This document shows, piece by piece, positions 7,087-15,508 of a stretch of DNA of 24,402 nucleotides. Position 1 is the stretch's first letter, and each line of letters opens with the position of its first letter. Under the pieces are notes generated by a model. The model did no database searches. It was not told where the DNA came from and saw only the letters and a program-made list of their open reading frames with translations. Origin of the DNA: PHAA01 sp964584415 (GTDB lineage Bacteria > Bacillota > Syntrophomonadia > Syntrophomonadales > Syntrophomonadaceae); assembly GCA_964584415.1 (NCBI GenBank), contig CAZOZX010000022.1, forward strand, positions 1 through 24,402, written 5' to 3'. Both the position numbers and the translations under genes were made by a program.

Positions 7087-7110
7087 GTCACTCGCTAGAG
7101 TGGCCTTTTT
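7087..7110 (+). terminator. Intrinsic terminator
   Basis: GTCACTC (7087-7093) pairs with GAGTGGC (7098-7104) around the loop gcta, with one G-T pair, then C and five T. This would end a transcript carrying the hairpin at 6971-7076. Confidence 0.65.
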
Positions 7111-7191
7111 GCTTGCCATCAAATCCCATCACCCAGCATTTCCGACCAGATTTCAGAATCCTTTCTCATATCTGCTGTCTTCCACTTATAG

Positions 7192-7205
7192 TTGGACTTG
7201 TCCAA
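7192..7205. promoter_or_regulatory. 14-bp inverted repeat upstream of the 3D-domain gene
   Basis: TTGGAC-tt-GTCCAA lies about 150 bases before the 3D-domain start codon. It could be an operator. No clear promoter adjoins it. Confidence 0.25.
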
Positions 7206-7351
7206 TATAGAGGGCAATAAGGCAATTTGAATAAAGTCTGGAAAGATTATAGACTTAGTACCAGCACTACCTGCTAAACTGCTTCGACATTAGTTTAGAA
7301 GCAAACTTCGGAAAAGTGACTGTGCCAAACAGTTTAGAAAGGAGTACAATC

Positions 7352-8077
7352 ATGTTGTTTAAGAAAATAACTGTTTTACTAATGATTCCGTTTTTGTCCA
7401 TAAGTCTTTTTATCTATGACGCCCAGGCTACTTCCAGTCAGTCTATCCCAGAGCCCAAAACGGTAGTGCAAATGCAGCAGCTTCTAAATAACCACGGCTA
7501 TTGGAGCGGACCAGCTGAAGGAGTGCTAGGCTCGGAAGCATACCAGGCAGTAGTCAGCTTGGCAATCGACAACCATATGTTGGCTGATGGATTTATTGGT
7601 ACCCGAACCAGACAAGCCCCGCAGTTGGCCCGGTTAGATACCGAAGCCCAGAATGCAGTCATCGCCAGCAATTCAGAAGGCGATTCGCCTACTACACCAG
7701 TTGCCAATGGAACCACCAGCAAAAACGTCCAGGTGGCAGCCCAAATTGCGACGGCTCCATCCCGCGGCTCATCAACCTCTGCCAGCCGGGTGATCACCAT
7801 GGTTGCTACTGGTTACGACGGTTGTTATGAATGTAACAAACCTTATTATGGTGCCCCTTCATACATTGGCCTGCCTTTGAGACGTGGAATAGTTGCAGTT
7901 GACCCGAATGTTATCCCTATGGGAACCAGACTTTATGTAGAAGGTTACGGGGCGGCTATAGCAGCTGACCAAGGTAACGCCATTAAAGGCAATAGGATCG
8001 ACCTGTTTTTCGACAGCCATCAGGAAGCGTTGAATTGGGGCAAGAAAACCATAAAGGTAACTGTATTAGGTAACTAA
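7352..8077 (+). CDS. Secreted cell-wall protein with 3D (double-psi beta-barrel) domain
   Basis: The 241-residue protein starts with a signal peptide (MLFKKITVLLMIPFLSISLF, cleavage likely after AQA near 27-29). Residues ~37-80 look like a peptidoglycan-binding repeat (VVQMQQLLNNHGYWSG...VLGSEAYQAV). A Ser/Thr-rich linker follows, and the last ~95 residues form a 3D domain (PF06725) as in YocH and YuiC: ATGYDGC near the domain start, VDPNVIPMGTRLYVEGYG, then ADQG, and NRIDLFFDSHQEALNWGKK with conserved Asp residues. Such proteins act on or bind the cell wall, some as lytic transglycosylases. ATG 7352 is chosen because AAAGGAG lies eight bases upstream; the frame is open back to 7316 but with no ribosome site. 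A terminator follows the stop. Confidence 0.9.
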   Translation: MLFKKITVLLMIPFLSISLFIYDAQATSSQSIPEPKTVVQMQQLLNNHGYWSGPAEGVLGSEAYQAVVSLAIDNHMLADGFIGTRTRQAPQLARLDTEAQNAVIASNSEGDSPTTPVANGTTSKNVQVAAQIATAPSRGSSTSASRVITMVATGYDGCYECNKPYYGAPSYIGLPLRRGIVAVDPNVIPMGTRLYVEGYGAAIAADQGNAIKGNRIDLFFDSHQEALNWGKKTIKVTVLGN

Positions 8078-8106
8078 TAATCACAATATCTGTAGATACT
8101 AAAGTA

Positions 8107-8140
8107 GGAGACCGGCTTTGCCATTCGGTCTCCTTATCCT
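8107..8140 (+). terminator. Intrinsic terminator of the 3D-domain gene
   Basis: GGAGACCG (8107-8114) pairs perfectly with CGGTCTCC (8126-8133); the tail TTATCCTTT is T-rich but broken. Confidence 0.65.
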
Positions 8141-8256
8141 TTGTGCACGGTCTGCCTGAAATAGGCTTCTTTGATTCCCTGATTGGTTTAGCGACACATC
8201 CTCAATGCATCAAATTCAATGCAGGTGCATAGCAAATGTCAATATGATACCATTTA

Positions 8257-8262
8257 TATAAT
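8257..8262 (+). promoter_or_regulatory. Likely -10 box of speD
   Basis: A perfect TATAAT stands 31 bases before the speD start. No good -35 lies at 16-18 bases, so an activator may be needed or the match is chance. Confidence 0.3.
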
Positions 8263-8292
8263 TATTCGACCAATTTGGCGGAAGGGGTGGGC

Positions 8293-9111
8293 ATGATGGA
8301 TCCAAGGCCTCTTAAAAAAAAGCTGAAACTCTATGGATTCAATAATCTGACCAAAACCGTGAGTTTTAACCTTTACGATGTTTGTTATGCGATAAGTTCG
8401 GAACATCGCAAGGAATATATCGAGTATGTCGATGAGGAATACAACGCCGAAAGGTTAACCCAAATCCTCACCAAAGTAGCTAATATCATCGGTGCCACTA
8501 TTCTGAATATCGCCAAACAAGATTATGATCCGCAGGGATCAAGTGTTACAATTCTTATTGCTGAAAATGAAAGCCAGGTTAAGGCTTGCGGGGATCTGGA
8601 GGCCGAATCACCTGGTCCCTTGCCGGAGATAGTTCTGGCCCACCTGGATAAGAGCCATATAACGGTCCACACCTACCCGGAGAGTCATCCCGATCGTGGG
8701 GTCAGCACTTTCCGGGTAGACATTGATATTTCCACCTGCGGCCAGATCTCACCGCTTAAGGCGCTGAACTTCTTGTTTCATGCTTTTAATCCCGATATCT
8801 GCATAATTGATTACCGGGTTCGGGGTTTCACCCGCGACCTGGACGGAAAGAAGTATTTTATTGACCATAAGATCAATTCAATCCAAAATTATATAGCCAA
8901 CAAAACCCGCAGCCTTTACCAGACTATCGATGTGAATGTCTACCAGGACAACATCTTTCATACTAAGATGCTGCTGAAAGAGTTCGACCTCGATAATTAT
9001 TTGTTTGGTACTGCTAAACAGGATCTGAAGCCAAAGGAAAAGGGGAAAATAAAAAAGCAGATTAAGCGGGAAATGATTGAGATATATAACGGGCAAAATA
9101 TGCCCCGTTAG
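8293..9111 (+). CDS. speD: S-adenosylmethionine decarboxylase proenzyme
   Basis: This enzyme removes CO2 from S-adenosylmethionine to give the aminopropyl donor for spermidine synthesis. The 272-residue length fits the long SpeD type of Escherichia coli (264), not the short ~120-residue type of Bacillus. The self-cleavage site is clear: HLDKSHITVHTYPESHP, with cleavage expected between Lys 120 and Ser 121 to create the pyruvoyl group. The conserved STCG motif follows, with the likely catalytic Cys at 149. The ATG at 8293 lies five bases after GGAAGGGG; a second ATG follows at once. No spermidine synthase gene (speE) is adjacent, so its partner must lie elsewhere. Confidence 0.95.
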   Translation: MMDPRPLKKKLKLYGFNNLTKTVSFNLYDVCYAISSEHRKEYIEYVDEEYNAERLTQILTKVANIIGATILNIAKQDYDPQGSSVTILIAENESQVKACGDLEAESPGPLPEIVLAHLDKSHITVHTYPESHPDRGVSTFRVDIDISTCGQISPLKALNFLFHAFNPDICIIDYRVRGFTRDLDGKKYFIDHKINSIQNYIANKTRSLYQTIDVNVYQDNIFHTKMLLKEFDLDNYLFGTAKQDLKPKEKGKIKKQIKREMIEIYNGQNMPR

Positions 9112-9135
9112 AAACCAACATCGGAATGTTATAGA

Positions 9136-10002
9136 TCAATCTTCTTCATAGAAATCGAGATAGGAAAACTTTTGCCCGTCTTTTTGCCAACCCAGGATAC
9201 AATCCATATTGATATTCTGGGTTGCTCTCATTATCATCTGATCCACATGAGGAAAGCGTTCCTTTAATTCCTGAATCGTCTTTTTTACCTCGTAGCGTTT
9301 ATTACCGGTCTTCTTAGCCGCTACCGTGCAGGCACAATTAAGCGCCTGAATACCATGCTCGTCAGTAAACTTTAAGATTGATTTTTCTTCAACGTAATAC
9401 AAAGGCCTTATCAGCTCTAATCCGGCAAAATTGGTCGATTTTAGTTTAGGCAGCATGGTTTTTATGCTGCCCGTGTAAAACAAATTGAGCAGGGTGGTTT
9501 CAATCACGTCATCAAAATGATGCCCCAGGGCTAATTTATTGCAGCCTAATTTTTGAGCCTGGGCGTAAAGAGCTCCACGGCGCATGCGGGCACATAAATA
9601 GCAGGGATACTCAGGGGCCATGTGGTCAACTATATCAAAGATGCGCGATTCGAAAAGGCGCACCGGGATTTTCAGCCATGCGCAATTATACAGTAACAAG
9701 TCACGGATATTCGGATGATAGCCAGGATCCATGGCTATGAATTCCAAATCGAAGTTTCGATTACCATGGCGCTGAAGTTCCTGCAGCAACTTGGCCATGA
9801 TCGTACTGTCTTTGCCACCCGAAATAGCCACCGCTACGTGATCGCCGGATTCAATTAGACTAAAATCCTTGATCGCCCTGGTCAATTTAGTCCACAAAGG
9901 CCGGCGATATTTGGTTATTAAACTGCGTTCCACATCCGGCAGTAAAGACTGTTCTCCTTGCGGGGAGGTGCATTCGCAGCCGGGACCGGCAACCTTGTTC
10001 AT
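9136..10002 (-). CDS. TtcA-family tRNA thiolation enzyme (PP-loop, Fe-S)
   Basis: The 288-residue protein belongs to the PP-loop ATPases that place sulfur on tRNA. It shows SGGKDS (61-66), the CxxC pair Cys 134 and Cys 137, LGHHFDD (159-165), and a further Cys pair at 223 and 225 (NCACTV). In TtcA, which makes 2-thiocytidine 32, two Cys of a CxxC and a third Cys downstream hold a [4Fe-4S] cluster; the spacing fits. Related clades of unknown target also exist in Clostridia, so I leave the symbol open. The N-terminal ~25 residues include CEC and are less conserved. The start ATG follows GGAGG by five bases. It lies 107 bases after the DUF815 gene, and convergent with speD. Confidence 0.82.
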   Translation of the reverse strand: MNKVAGPGCECTSPQGEQSLLPDVERSLITKYRRPLWTKLTRAIKDFSLIESGDHVAVAISGGKDSTIMAKLLQELQRHGNRNFDLEFIAMDPGYHPNIRDLLLYNCAWLKIPVRLFESRIFDIVDHMAPEYPCYLCARMRRGALYAQAQKLGCNKLALGHHFDDVIETTLLNLFYTGSIKTMLPKLKSTNFAGLELIRPLYYVEEKSILKFTDEHGIQALNCACTVAAKKTGNKRYEVKKTIQELKERFPHVDQMIMRATQNINMDCILGWQKDGQKFSYLDFYEED

Positions 10003-10109
10003 CTAGTCCTCCAAATATAACATGGTTTGAATTTTGGTGCTTTCCGATCAACCGTCATACAACAGGGCCATTTTCTAGTGAAAATCCGCAATAAGCTGAC
10101 AGCTTGGAT

Positions 10110-11366
10110 CTAGGTATGCAGGGAGTTGATAAATTGTATCGCACTGCGCCCGGAACGACCATGGTAGTTCCTTTCCCACTGTAAAGCCTTCCGGCGCAGT
10201 TCCTCACGATCAATCTCCACTCCTTCACGCTGGGCCAGGTTCTCTACTATATCCAGGAAATGCTCCTGATCCGGGGCAGGATAGGTAACGGTGATGCCAA
10301 ACCGGTCGGCAAACGAGAGTTTTTCCTGGCGGGAATCAAATCCATGCACATCATCGCCGGCCCGTTCGCTCCAATTTTCTTTAATTAGATTACGGCGATT
10401 GGAAGTTACGTAGAGCAATATATTGGCCGGCCTCATTTCCAGGCTGCCTTCAATACTTCCCTTAATATATTTGTACTCAGTCTCAAAGTCTTCGAAGGAT
10501 AAATCATCGATGAAGACTATAAAACGTTTTCCACGGCTGCCAACTGTTCGCACCAATTCCGGGTATTGTTCCAACTGGTTTTTACGCAGCTCGATCATCC
10601 GCAGTCCCTGCCCCGCATATTCATTCAGCAAGGCTTTGACGGTTGATGATTTTCCGGTCCCCTTTTCCCCATACAGCAAAATGTTGTTAGCTTTCTTGCC
10701 CTCCAAAAAGGCTTCGGTATTAGCGGTTATTATCAGCTTCTGGTACTGATAACCGATCAGATCACCCAGACGAACCGGGTCGGGATTTATGATCCCTTCT
10801 AATCCGTTCTCCCACCGCAAGGCCAGGTATTTATTCATCAATCCGCAGCCAGAACGGGCATAGAATTCAGCCATCTGACCGGTCATTACTACCGGACCAT
10901 TGGCCAGGTCGATCATATGCTGCAGTTTCTGCAAATTTTGGCTGTAGTAACTGTCGCTGCGGCCTCGTCCCGGTTGGAAGTCATTGAGTAAAGAAATACA
11001 ATCGGGCGCAATATTACTGGCTATTTCGTTCCAATCCCACAGGCAGGCTCTATGAATGATTCCCATATCTCTAAGTGCTAACTGAAAAAGGCCGGGTAGT
11101 ATCCCGGCCCCTCGTTCACAAGCGAGGCTGAATAGATTTTCGTCCCTAGCCAATAAGCTAAGGATATAGTTGTGCCAAATGTTGCCTGCCAGCTGTTGTT
11201 CTTCTGAGAAGCGGAGCAGACGATTATATACATCGTAGTAGAGGTTTTCCCGGTCGGACATTCGGGAGGATGATTGCTCTTTTATCATATTCCCCAACTG
11301 TAACGTTTTTTTAACTATTTCGTCTTCCAGCAGGTTTCTATATATAATCAGTTTGTGCCATTCCAC
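10110..11366 (-). CDS. DUF815 AAA-type ATPase
   Basis: This ~418-residue protein carries the DUF815 domain (PF05673), an AAA-type ATPase family of unknown role. Walker A is GEKGTGKSS in the line NILLYGEKGTGKSSTVKALL; Walker B is RFIVFIDDLSFE; then LLYVTSNRRNLIKE as sensor 1 and a typical RSGRSAIQFI ending. The first ~200 residues are helical and variable, as in the family. The start is uncertain: GTG 11366 lies nine bases after AGGGAG and is preferred; ATG 11375 touches that site, and TTG 11411 has no ribosome site. It follows htpG by about 75 bases on the same strand with no terminator seen, so it may be carried on the CIRCE-controlled transcript, followed by the TtcA gene. Confidence 0.88.
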   Translation of the reverse strand: MEWHKLIIYRNLLEDEIVKKTLQLGNMIKEQSSSRMSDRENLYYDVYNRLLRFSEEQQLAGNIWHNYILSLLARDENLFSLACERGAGILPGLFQLALRDMGIIHRACLWDWNEIASNIAPDCISLLNDFQPGRGRSDSYYSQNLQKLQHMIDLANGPVVMTGQMAEFYARSGCGLMNKYLALRWENGLEGIINPDPVRLGDLIGYQYQKLIITANTEAFLEGKKANNILLYGEKGTGKSSTVKALLNEYAGQGLRMIELRKNQLEQYPELVRTVGSRGKRFIVFIDDLSFEDFETEYKYIKGSIEGSLEMRPANILLYVTSNRRNLIKENWSERAGDDVHGFDSRQEKLSFADRFGITVTYPAPDQEHFLDIVENLAQREGVEIDREELRRKALQWERNYHGRSGRSAIQFINSLHT

Positions 11367-11442
11367 TACGATCATCTCCCTGGTCGCACTTTGTATCCGG
11401 AATTCTGCCAATATATTGCGGTATTATCGGCGAAGACCATCC

Positions 11443-13317
11443 TCATATCATAATTTTACAGATATTATTGGTAAACTCAACCGGGTCCTCCAGCGGCAGT
11501 CCCTCAATCAGCAAAGCCTGGTTGTATAAGAGACTGCTAAACAGGCTGAACTTATCCCGATCGTTGGTAAATGCGTCCTGCAGGGCATCAAATACCGGAT
11601 GATGAACATTTATCTCCAAAACTTTACTGGCCTTTATCTGCTGGTTATTGGGCATGGTATTCAACACTTTTTCCATTTCGATACTGATAGCACCTTCGTT
11701 GCTGAGACAGACGGGGTGATTTTTCAGCCGCTTGGATGCTTTTACATCCTGGACTTTGTCACCCAGGAGAGTCTTCATCTCGGCAAAAAGCTCCTTGCTT
11801 TCTTCAGCCGCGGCGGCAGTTGTATCGGCGGCATCTTCTATGCCCAGATCACCGCTGGAGACGGATTTAAACTCCTTTTCCTGGTAGTTCATCATAATGC
11901 CAACCGCGAACTCATCAATGTCGTCCGTGAAATAGAGGATCTCATAGCCCTTATCGGCAACGATCTCCGATTGGGGCAGCTTCTCCAGTTTTTCAATGGA
12001 CTCCCCGGCAGCATAGTAAATATACTTCTGCTCCTCCGGCATACGGGCTGCGTACTCCTCAAGAGTGACCATCTTCTTTTCCTTTGATGAATAGAACAGC
12101 AGCAGGTCCTGGAGCAGATCTTTCTCAGCGCCAAATCCTTCGTAAATGCCGAACTTCAGCTGCCGACCAAAAGACTGGTAGAACTTTTCATACTGTTCAC
12201 GTTCATTTTGCAATAACGACTTGAGTTCATTCTTTATTTTGGTCTTAATATTCTTGGCAATCAATTTCAGCTGCCGGTCATGCTGCAGCACTTCCCGGGA
12301 TATATTCAGGGTCAGGTCTTCGGAATCTACCATACCTTTGACGAAGCTAAAGCAATCGGGCAGCAGGTCGGCACATTTATTCATGATCAGGACCCCGTTG
12401 GAGTACAGTTCCAATCCCTTTTCATATTCCCGGGTGTAGTAATCATAGGGGATTTTTTCGGGGATATACAGAATAGCATTATAGCTGACCGTGCCATCCG
12501 TGCTTATATGAATATGTTTGATCGGTTTGTCAAACCCATAGTGCTTCTCGAAATAAAAGTTCTCATAGTCCTCGGGCGTCAATTCATTCTTGTTCTTTTT
12601 CCAGATCGGCACCATGCTGTTGATGATCTGATCCTCAGAGTAGTCTTCATACTCGTTCTCGCTGCCTTCTTTGAGACGAGAACGGGTGACCTCCATTTTA
12701 ATGGGATAGCGGATAAAATCCGAGTATTTCTTCACGATAGCCCGCAAACGGTATTCCTGCAGGTATTCATCATAGTTCTCATCTTCGCTATTGGCTTTTA
12801 TTTTCAGAATGATATCCGTCCCGACTTCATCTCTTTCAGCCAGCTCAATGTTGTAACCATCAATTCCTTCAGATTCCCATTTGTAGGCCTGCTCCTGACC
12901 GAACGCCTTGCTGACAACACTTATTTTTTCGGCCACCATAAATGCCGAGTAGAAACCTACCCCGAACTGGCCGATGATGTCGTACCCGTCCTTTAGTTCG
13001 GTCTCCTTCTTGAAGTTCAGCGAACCGCTCCGGGCTATTACCCCCAGGTTGTCATCCAGTTCCTCTCTGGTCATACCTATACCGTAATCTGACACGATCA
13101 AGGTTCGATTTTCTTTATCGATGGTTATCCTTATATAGTAGTTGTCTTTATTGAAAGCCAACTCTTCATCCACCAGGGTTTTGTAATAAATTTTGTCGAT
13201 AGCATCGCTGGCATTGGAGATGAGTTCACGCAGGAATATCTCCCGGTTGGTGTAAATCGAATTGATCATTAAGTCCAGTAGGCGTTTTGATTCAGTCTGG
13301 AATTCTTTCTTGGCCAT
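11443..13317 (-). CDS. htpG: Hsp90-family molecular chaperone HtpG
   Basis: The 624-residue protein is a full-length bacterial Hsp90. The N-terminal ATP-binding (GHKL) domain shows FLRELISNASDAIDK, SDYGIGMT and GQFGVGFYSAFMVA. The middle domain contains SREVLQHDRQL, with the conserved Arg. The C-terminal dimerisation domain ends without the eukaryotic MEEVD. It folds client proteins in the cytoplasm, with ATP. The ATG at 13317 follows AAAGGAG by eight bases. A perfect CIRCE lies 55 bases upstream, so HrcA repression and heat induction are expected. DUF815 and TtcA genes follow on the same strand. Confidence 0.97.
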   Translation of the reverse strand: MAKKEFQTESKRLLDLMINSIYTNREIFLRELISNASDAIDKIYYKTLVDEELAFNKDNYYIRITIDKENRTLIVSDYGIGMTREELDDNLGVIARSGSLNFKKETELKDGYDIIGQFGVGFYSAFMVAEKISVVSKAFGQEQAYKWESEGIDGYNIELAERDEVGTDIILKIKANSEDENYDEYLQEYRLRAIVKKYSDFIRYPIKMEVTRSRLKEGSENEYEDYSEDQIINSMVPIWKKNKNELTPEDYENFYFEKHYGFDKPIKHIHISTDGTVSYNAILYIPEKIPYDYYTREYEKGLELYSNGVLIMNKCADLLPDCFSFVKGMVDSEDLTLNISREVLQHDRQLKLIAKNIKTKIKNELKSLLQNEREQYEKFYQSFGRQLKFGIYEGFGAEKDLLQDLLLFYSSKEKKMVTLEEYAARMPEEQKYIYYAAGESIEKLEKLPQSEIVADKGYEILYFTDDIDEFAVGIMMNYQEKEFKSVSSGDLGIEDAADTTAAAAEESKELFAEMKTLLGDKVQDVKASKRLKNHPVCLSNEGAISIEMEKVLNTMPNNQQIKASKVLEINVHHPVFDALQDAFTNDRDKFSLFSSLLYNQALLIEGLPLEDPVEFTNNICKIMI

Positions 13318-13371
13318 TTGTCCTTCTCCTTTCTTAACACAGTAAGCATCCTATCGATGCCTGGAATATAA

Positions 13372-13398
13372 TTAGCACTCTCACAATCAGAGTGCTAA
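13372..13398. promoter_or_regulatory. CIRCE operator (HrcA binding site) of htpG
   Basis: TTAGCACTC-N9-GAGTGCTAA matches the CIRCE consensus in all 18 arm positions. It lies just downstream of the predicted -10 box of the htpG promoter, overlapping the expected start of transcription, where bound HrcA would block RNA polymerase. Confidence 0.96.
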
Positions 13399-13403
13399 TA
13401 AAT

Positions 13404-13431
13404 ATCTTACTCATTTTCTTTTCAGTGTCAA
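13404..13431 (-). promoter_or_regulatory. Sigma-A promoter of htpG
   Basis: On the minus strand a perfect -35 TTGACA (13426-13431) and a -10 TAAGAT (13404-13409; four of six) are 16 bases apart. The CIRCE follows directly. Confidence 0.7.
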
Positions 13432-13483
13432 CAATTTGGAGCTTCACTATACAACTATAAGCCTAACCTTCGAAATTACCAGG

Positions 13484-14263
13484 CTAACTGACATTCTTGA
13501 CCGCTTTAACCATTTGGCTGACATATTCAACCACGTGAGGCAGGCAATCCGAACCATACTGCTCAACAATTTTGACAATGGCGCTGCCCACAATTACCCC
13601 GTCGGCACCGCGGGCCATTTGTTCAGCCTGTTCCGGGGTAGAAATGCCAAAGCCAATCGCACAAGGTATATTCTTGACTTCCTTGACCATATTCACCATT
13701 TCCATGGCATCACTGCTGATCTGCGAGCGCACCCCGGTAACTCCCATCGATGACACGCAGTAAACGAATCCCTGGGCCTCAGCTGCAATCATACGGATTC
13801 TTTCCCGCGAGGTGGGTGCGATTAGTGAGATCAAAGCAATTCCGTATTGATCACAGTATGGCTGTAGTTCTCTTTTTTCCTCATAGGGTAGATCGGGTAC
13901 AATCACTGCATCGATTCCGGTGACCTGGCATTTATGCATAAATTTCTCGGTGCCATAAGTGAATATGGGATTGACATAGGTCATGAAGGCCAGCGGTGCA
14001 TTACACCTGGTTCGGATGCGCTCCACCATGGCGAAGATTTTATCCGTGGTAGTGCCGGCCGTCAAGGCACGTTCATCGGCACGCTGGATAATTACCCCCT
14101 CGGCGATGGGATCTGAAAAAGGTATTCCCAATTCGATTAGGTCAGCACCCGCAGCGGCCATGCTGATAACCATCTCTTCGGTTAGGTCCAGCGACGGATC
14201 CCCGGCGGTGATAAAGGGAATGAAAGCTTTTCCGTTGGCAAAAGCCCGCTCTATTCTATTCAT
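13484..14263 (-). CDS. trpA: Tryptophan synthase alpha chain
   Basis: The alpha chain splits indole-3-glycerol phosphate into indole and glyceraldehyde-3-phosphate; indole then tunnels to TrpB. The 259-residue length is normal. Visible are LIELGIPFSDP with the catalytic Glu at 44, FMTYVNPI, VPDLP, and CVSSMGVTG and GFGIS for phosphate binding. The second catalytic acid, Asp in the usual ADGP, is Glu 55 here (IAEGV); I recall AEG in other clostridial TrpA, so the enzyme is probably active. The ATG at 14263 follows AGGAGG by ten bases and overlaps the trpB stop by eight bases, so the two are coupled. An upstream in-frame extension to 14290 has no ribosome site. Confidence 0.95.
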   Translation of the reverse strand: MNRIERAFANGKAFIPFITAGDPSLDLTEEMVISMAAAGADLIELGIPFSDPIAEGVIIQRADERALTAGTTTDKIFAMVERIRTRCNAPLAFMTYVNPIFTYGTEKFMHKCQVTGIDAVIVPDLPYEEKRELQPYCDQYGIALISLIAPTSRERIRMIAAEAQGFVYCVSSMGVTGVRSQISSDAMEMVNMVKEVKNIPCAIGFGISTPEQAEQMARGADGVIVGSAIVKIVEQYGSDCLPHVVEYVSQMVKAVKNVS

Positions 14264-15440
14264 GAATATCAATCCTCCTGTATCTGGCAATAGCAGCTAC
14301 GTCTTTATCTCCCCGACCAGAGAGGTTTATGACCATGATCTGGTCCTGGCCCAGGGTTGGAGCGATTTTGCGCGCATAAGCGACCGCATGGGCACTCTCG
14401 ATCGCCGGGATTATGCCTTCCATGCGGGACAGGTATTCAAACGCCTGTACTGCCTCTTCGTCTGTAATCGGTACGTATTCGGCCCGGTTAATATCATGCA
14501 GTTGGGCATGCTCGGGGCCTATGCCCGGGTAATCCAGCCCGGCTGAAATGGAGTAGACCGGAGCAATCTGTCCATCCTGGTCCTGGCAGAAATATGACTT
14601 CATACCGTGGAATATGCCGATGCTGCCGGTAGCTATGGTAGCGGCGGTCTGAGGGGTATCGACGCCTAAGCCGGCCGCCTCACAGCCAATCAGCCGCACT
14701 TCCGGATCGCCAATAAAATCATAGAATAATCCCATGGCATTGCTTCCCCCACCTACACAGGCCAGCAGCACGTCCGGCAGCCTGCCTTCCTGCTGCAGCA
14801 CCTGGCTCTTGACCTCGCGGCCGATCACACTCTGGAAATCACGGACAATGACCGGGAAAGGATGCGGCCCCATCACCGATCCCAATACGTAGTGGGTATC
14901 CTCCAACCGGTTAGTCCATTCCCGCATAGTCTCATTGACAGCATCCTTAAGGGTTTGGGTTCCGCTGGTCACAGGGTGAACTCTAGCCCCCAGCAGTTCC
15001 ATGCGGTATACATTCAGTGCCTGGCGTTCAGTGTCTTCCCGGCCCATGAACACCTCGCATTCCAAACCCATCAAAGCCGCTGCGGTTGCGGTGGCTACCC
15101 CATGCTGCCCGGCTCCGGTCTCCGCGATTACCCTGGTCTTGCCCATCTTACGGGCCAGCAGCACCTGCCCCAGCACATTATTGATTTTGTGTGATCCGGT
15201 ATGGTTCAGATCTTCTCTTTTCAAATAGATTTTCGCTCCGCCCAGATCCCTGGTCATCCTAGCAGCAAAATACAGCCGAGAGGGGCGCCCGGCGTAATTG
15301 CTCAATAATTCATTCAGCTCCTCAAGAAATCCCGGATCTTGTTTATAGTAATTGTAAGCCTCCTCCAGCTCGATCAAAGCATTCATCAGAGTTTCGGGTA
15401 CGTATTGCCCCCCATGGATTCCAAATCTGCCTTTTCCCAC
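14256..15440 (-). CDS. trpB: Tryptophan synthase beta chain
   Basis: TrpB joins indole and serine to tryptophan with pyridoxal phosphate. The 394-residue protein is the common TrpB1 type that works with TrpA. It shows the start GIHGGQYVPETLM, the cofactor lysine in HTGSHKINN (Lys 85), the catalytic ETGAGQHG, the phosphate loop CVGGGSNAMG, and SGRGDKD near the end. The start is GTG at 15440, seven bases after AGGAGG. It is first in a trpBA unit preceded by a tryptophan T-box; the other trp genes are not in the window, so they are either elsewhere or absent. Confidence 0.97.
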   Translation of the reverse strand: MGKGRFGIHGGQYVPETLMNALIELEEAYNYYKQDPGFLEELNELLSNYAGRPSRLYFAARMTRDLGGAKIYLKREDLNHTGSHKINNVLGQVLLARKMGKTRVIAETGAGQHGVATATAAALMGLECEVFMGREDTERQALNVYRMELLGARVHPVTSGTQTLKDAVNETMREWTNRLEDTHYVLGSVMGPHPFPVIVRDFQSVIGREVKSQVLQQEGRLPDVLLACVGGGSNAMGLFYDFIGDPEVRLIGCEAAGLGVDTPQTAATIATGSIGIFHGMKSYFCQDQDGQIAPVYSISAGLDYPGIGPEHAQLHDINRAEYVPITDEEAVQAFEYLSRMEGIIPAIESAHAVAYARKIAPTLGQDQIMVINLSGRGDKDVAAIARYRRIDIHE

Positions 15441-15481
15441 GGGTCATCCTCCTATCTTTCAAAAGTCTAACAACGGGCATT

Positions 15482-15508
15482 AAAAAAACCCCTGCCCCAA
15501 ATCAAGGG
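15482..15508 (-). terminator. T-box-controlled terminator before trpB
   Basis: In the minus-strand RNA, CCCUUG pairs with CAGGGG (one G-U pair) and is followed by seven U (15482-15488). It lies directly after the T-box sequence, as expected for the terminator that forms when tRNA-Trp is charged. Confidence 0.85.

Noticed and set aside
9087..9110. Inverted repeat at the end of speD (TAACGGG with CCCGTTA)
   Set aside because: One bulge and no T-tract on either strand, so it is not called a terminator.
12280..12996. Plus-strand 238-codon open frame inside htpG
   Set aside because: It is a shadow of the htpG reading frame with no ribosome site and no recognisable domain.
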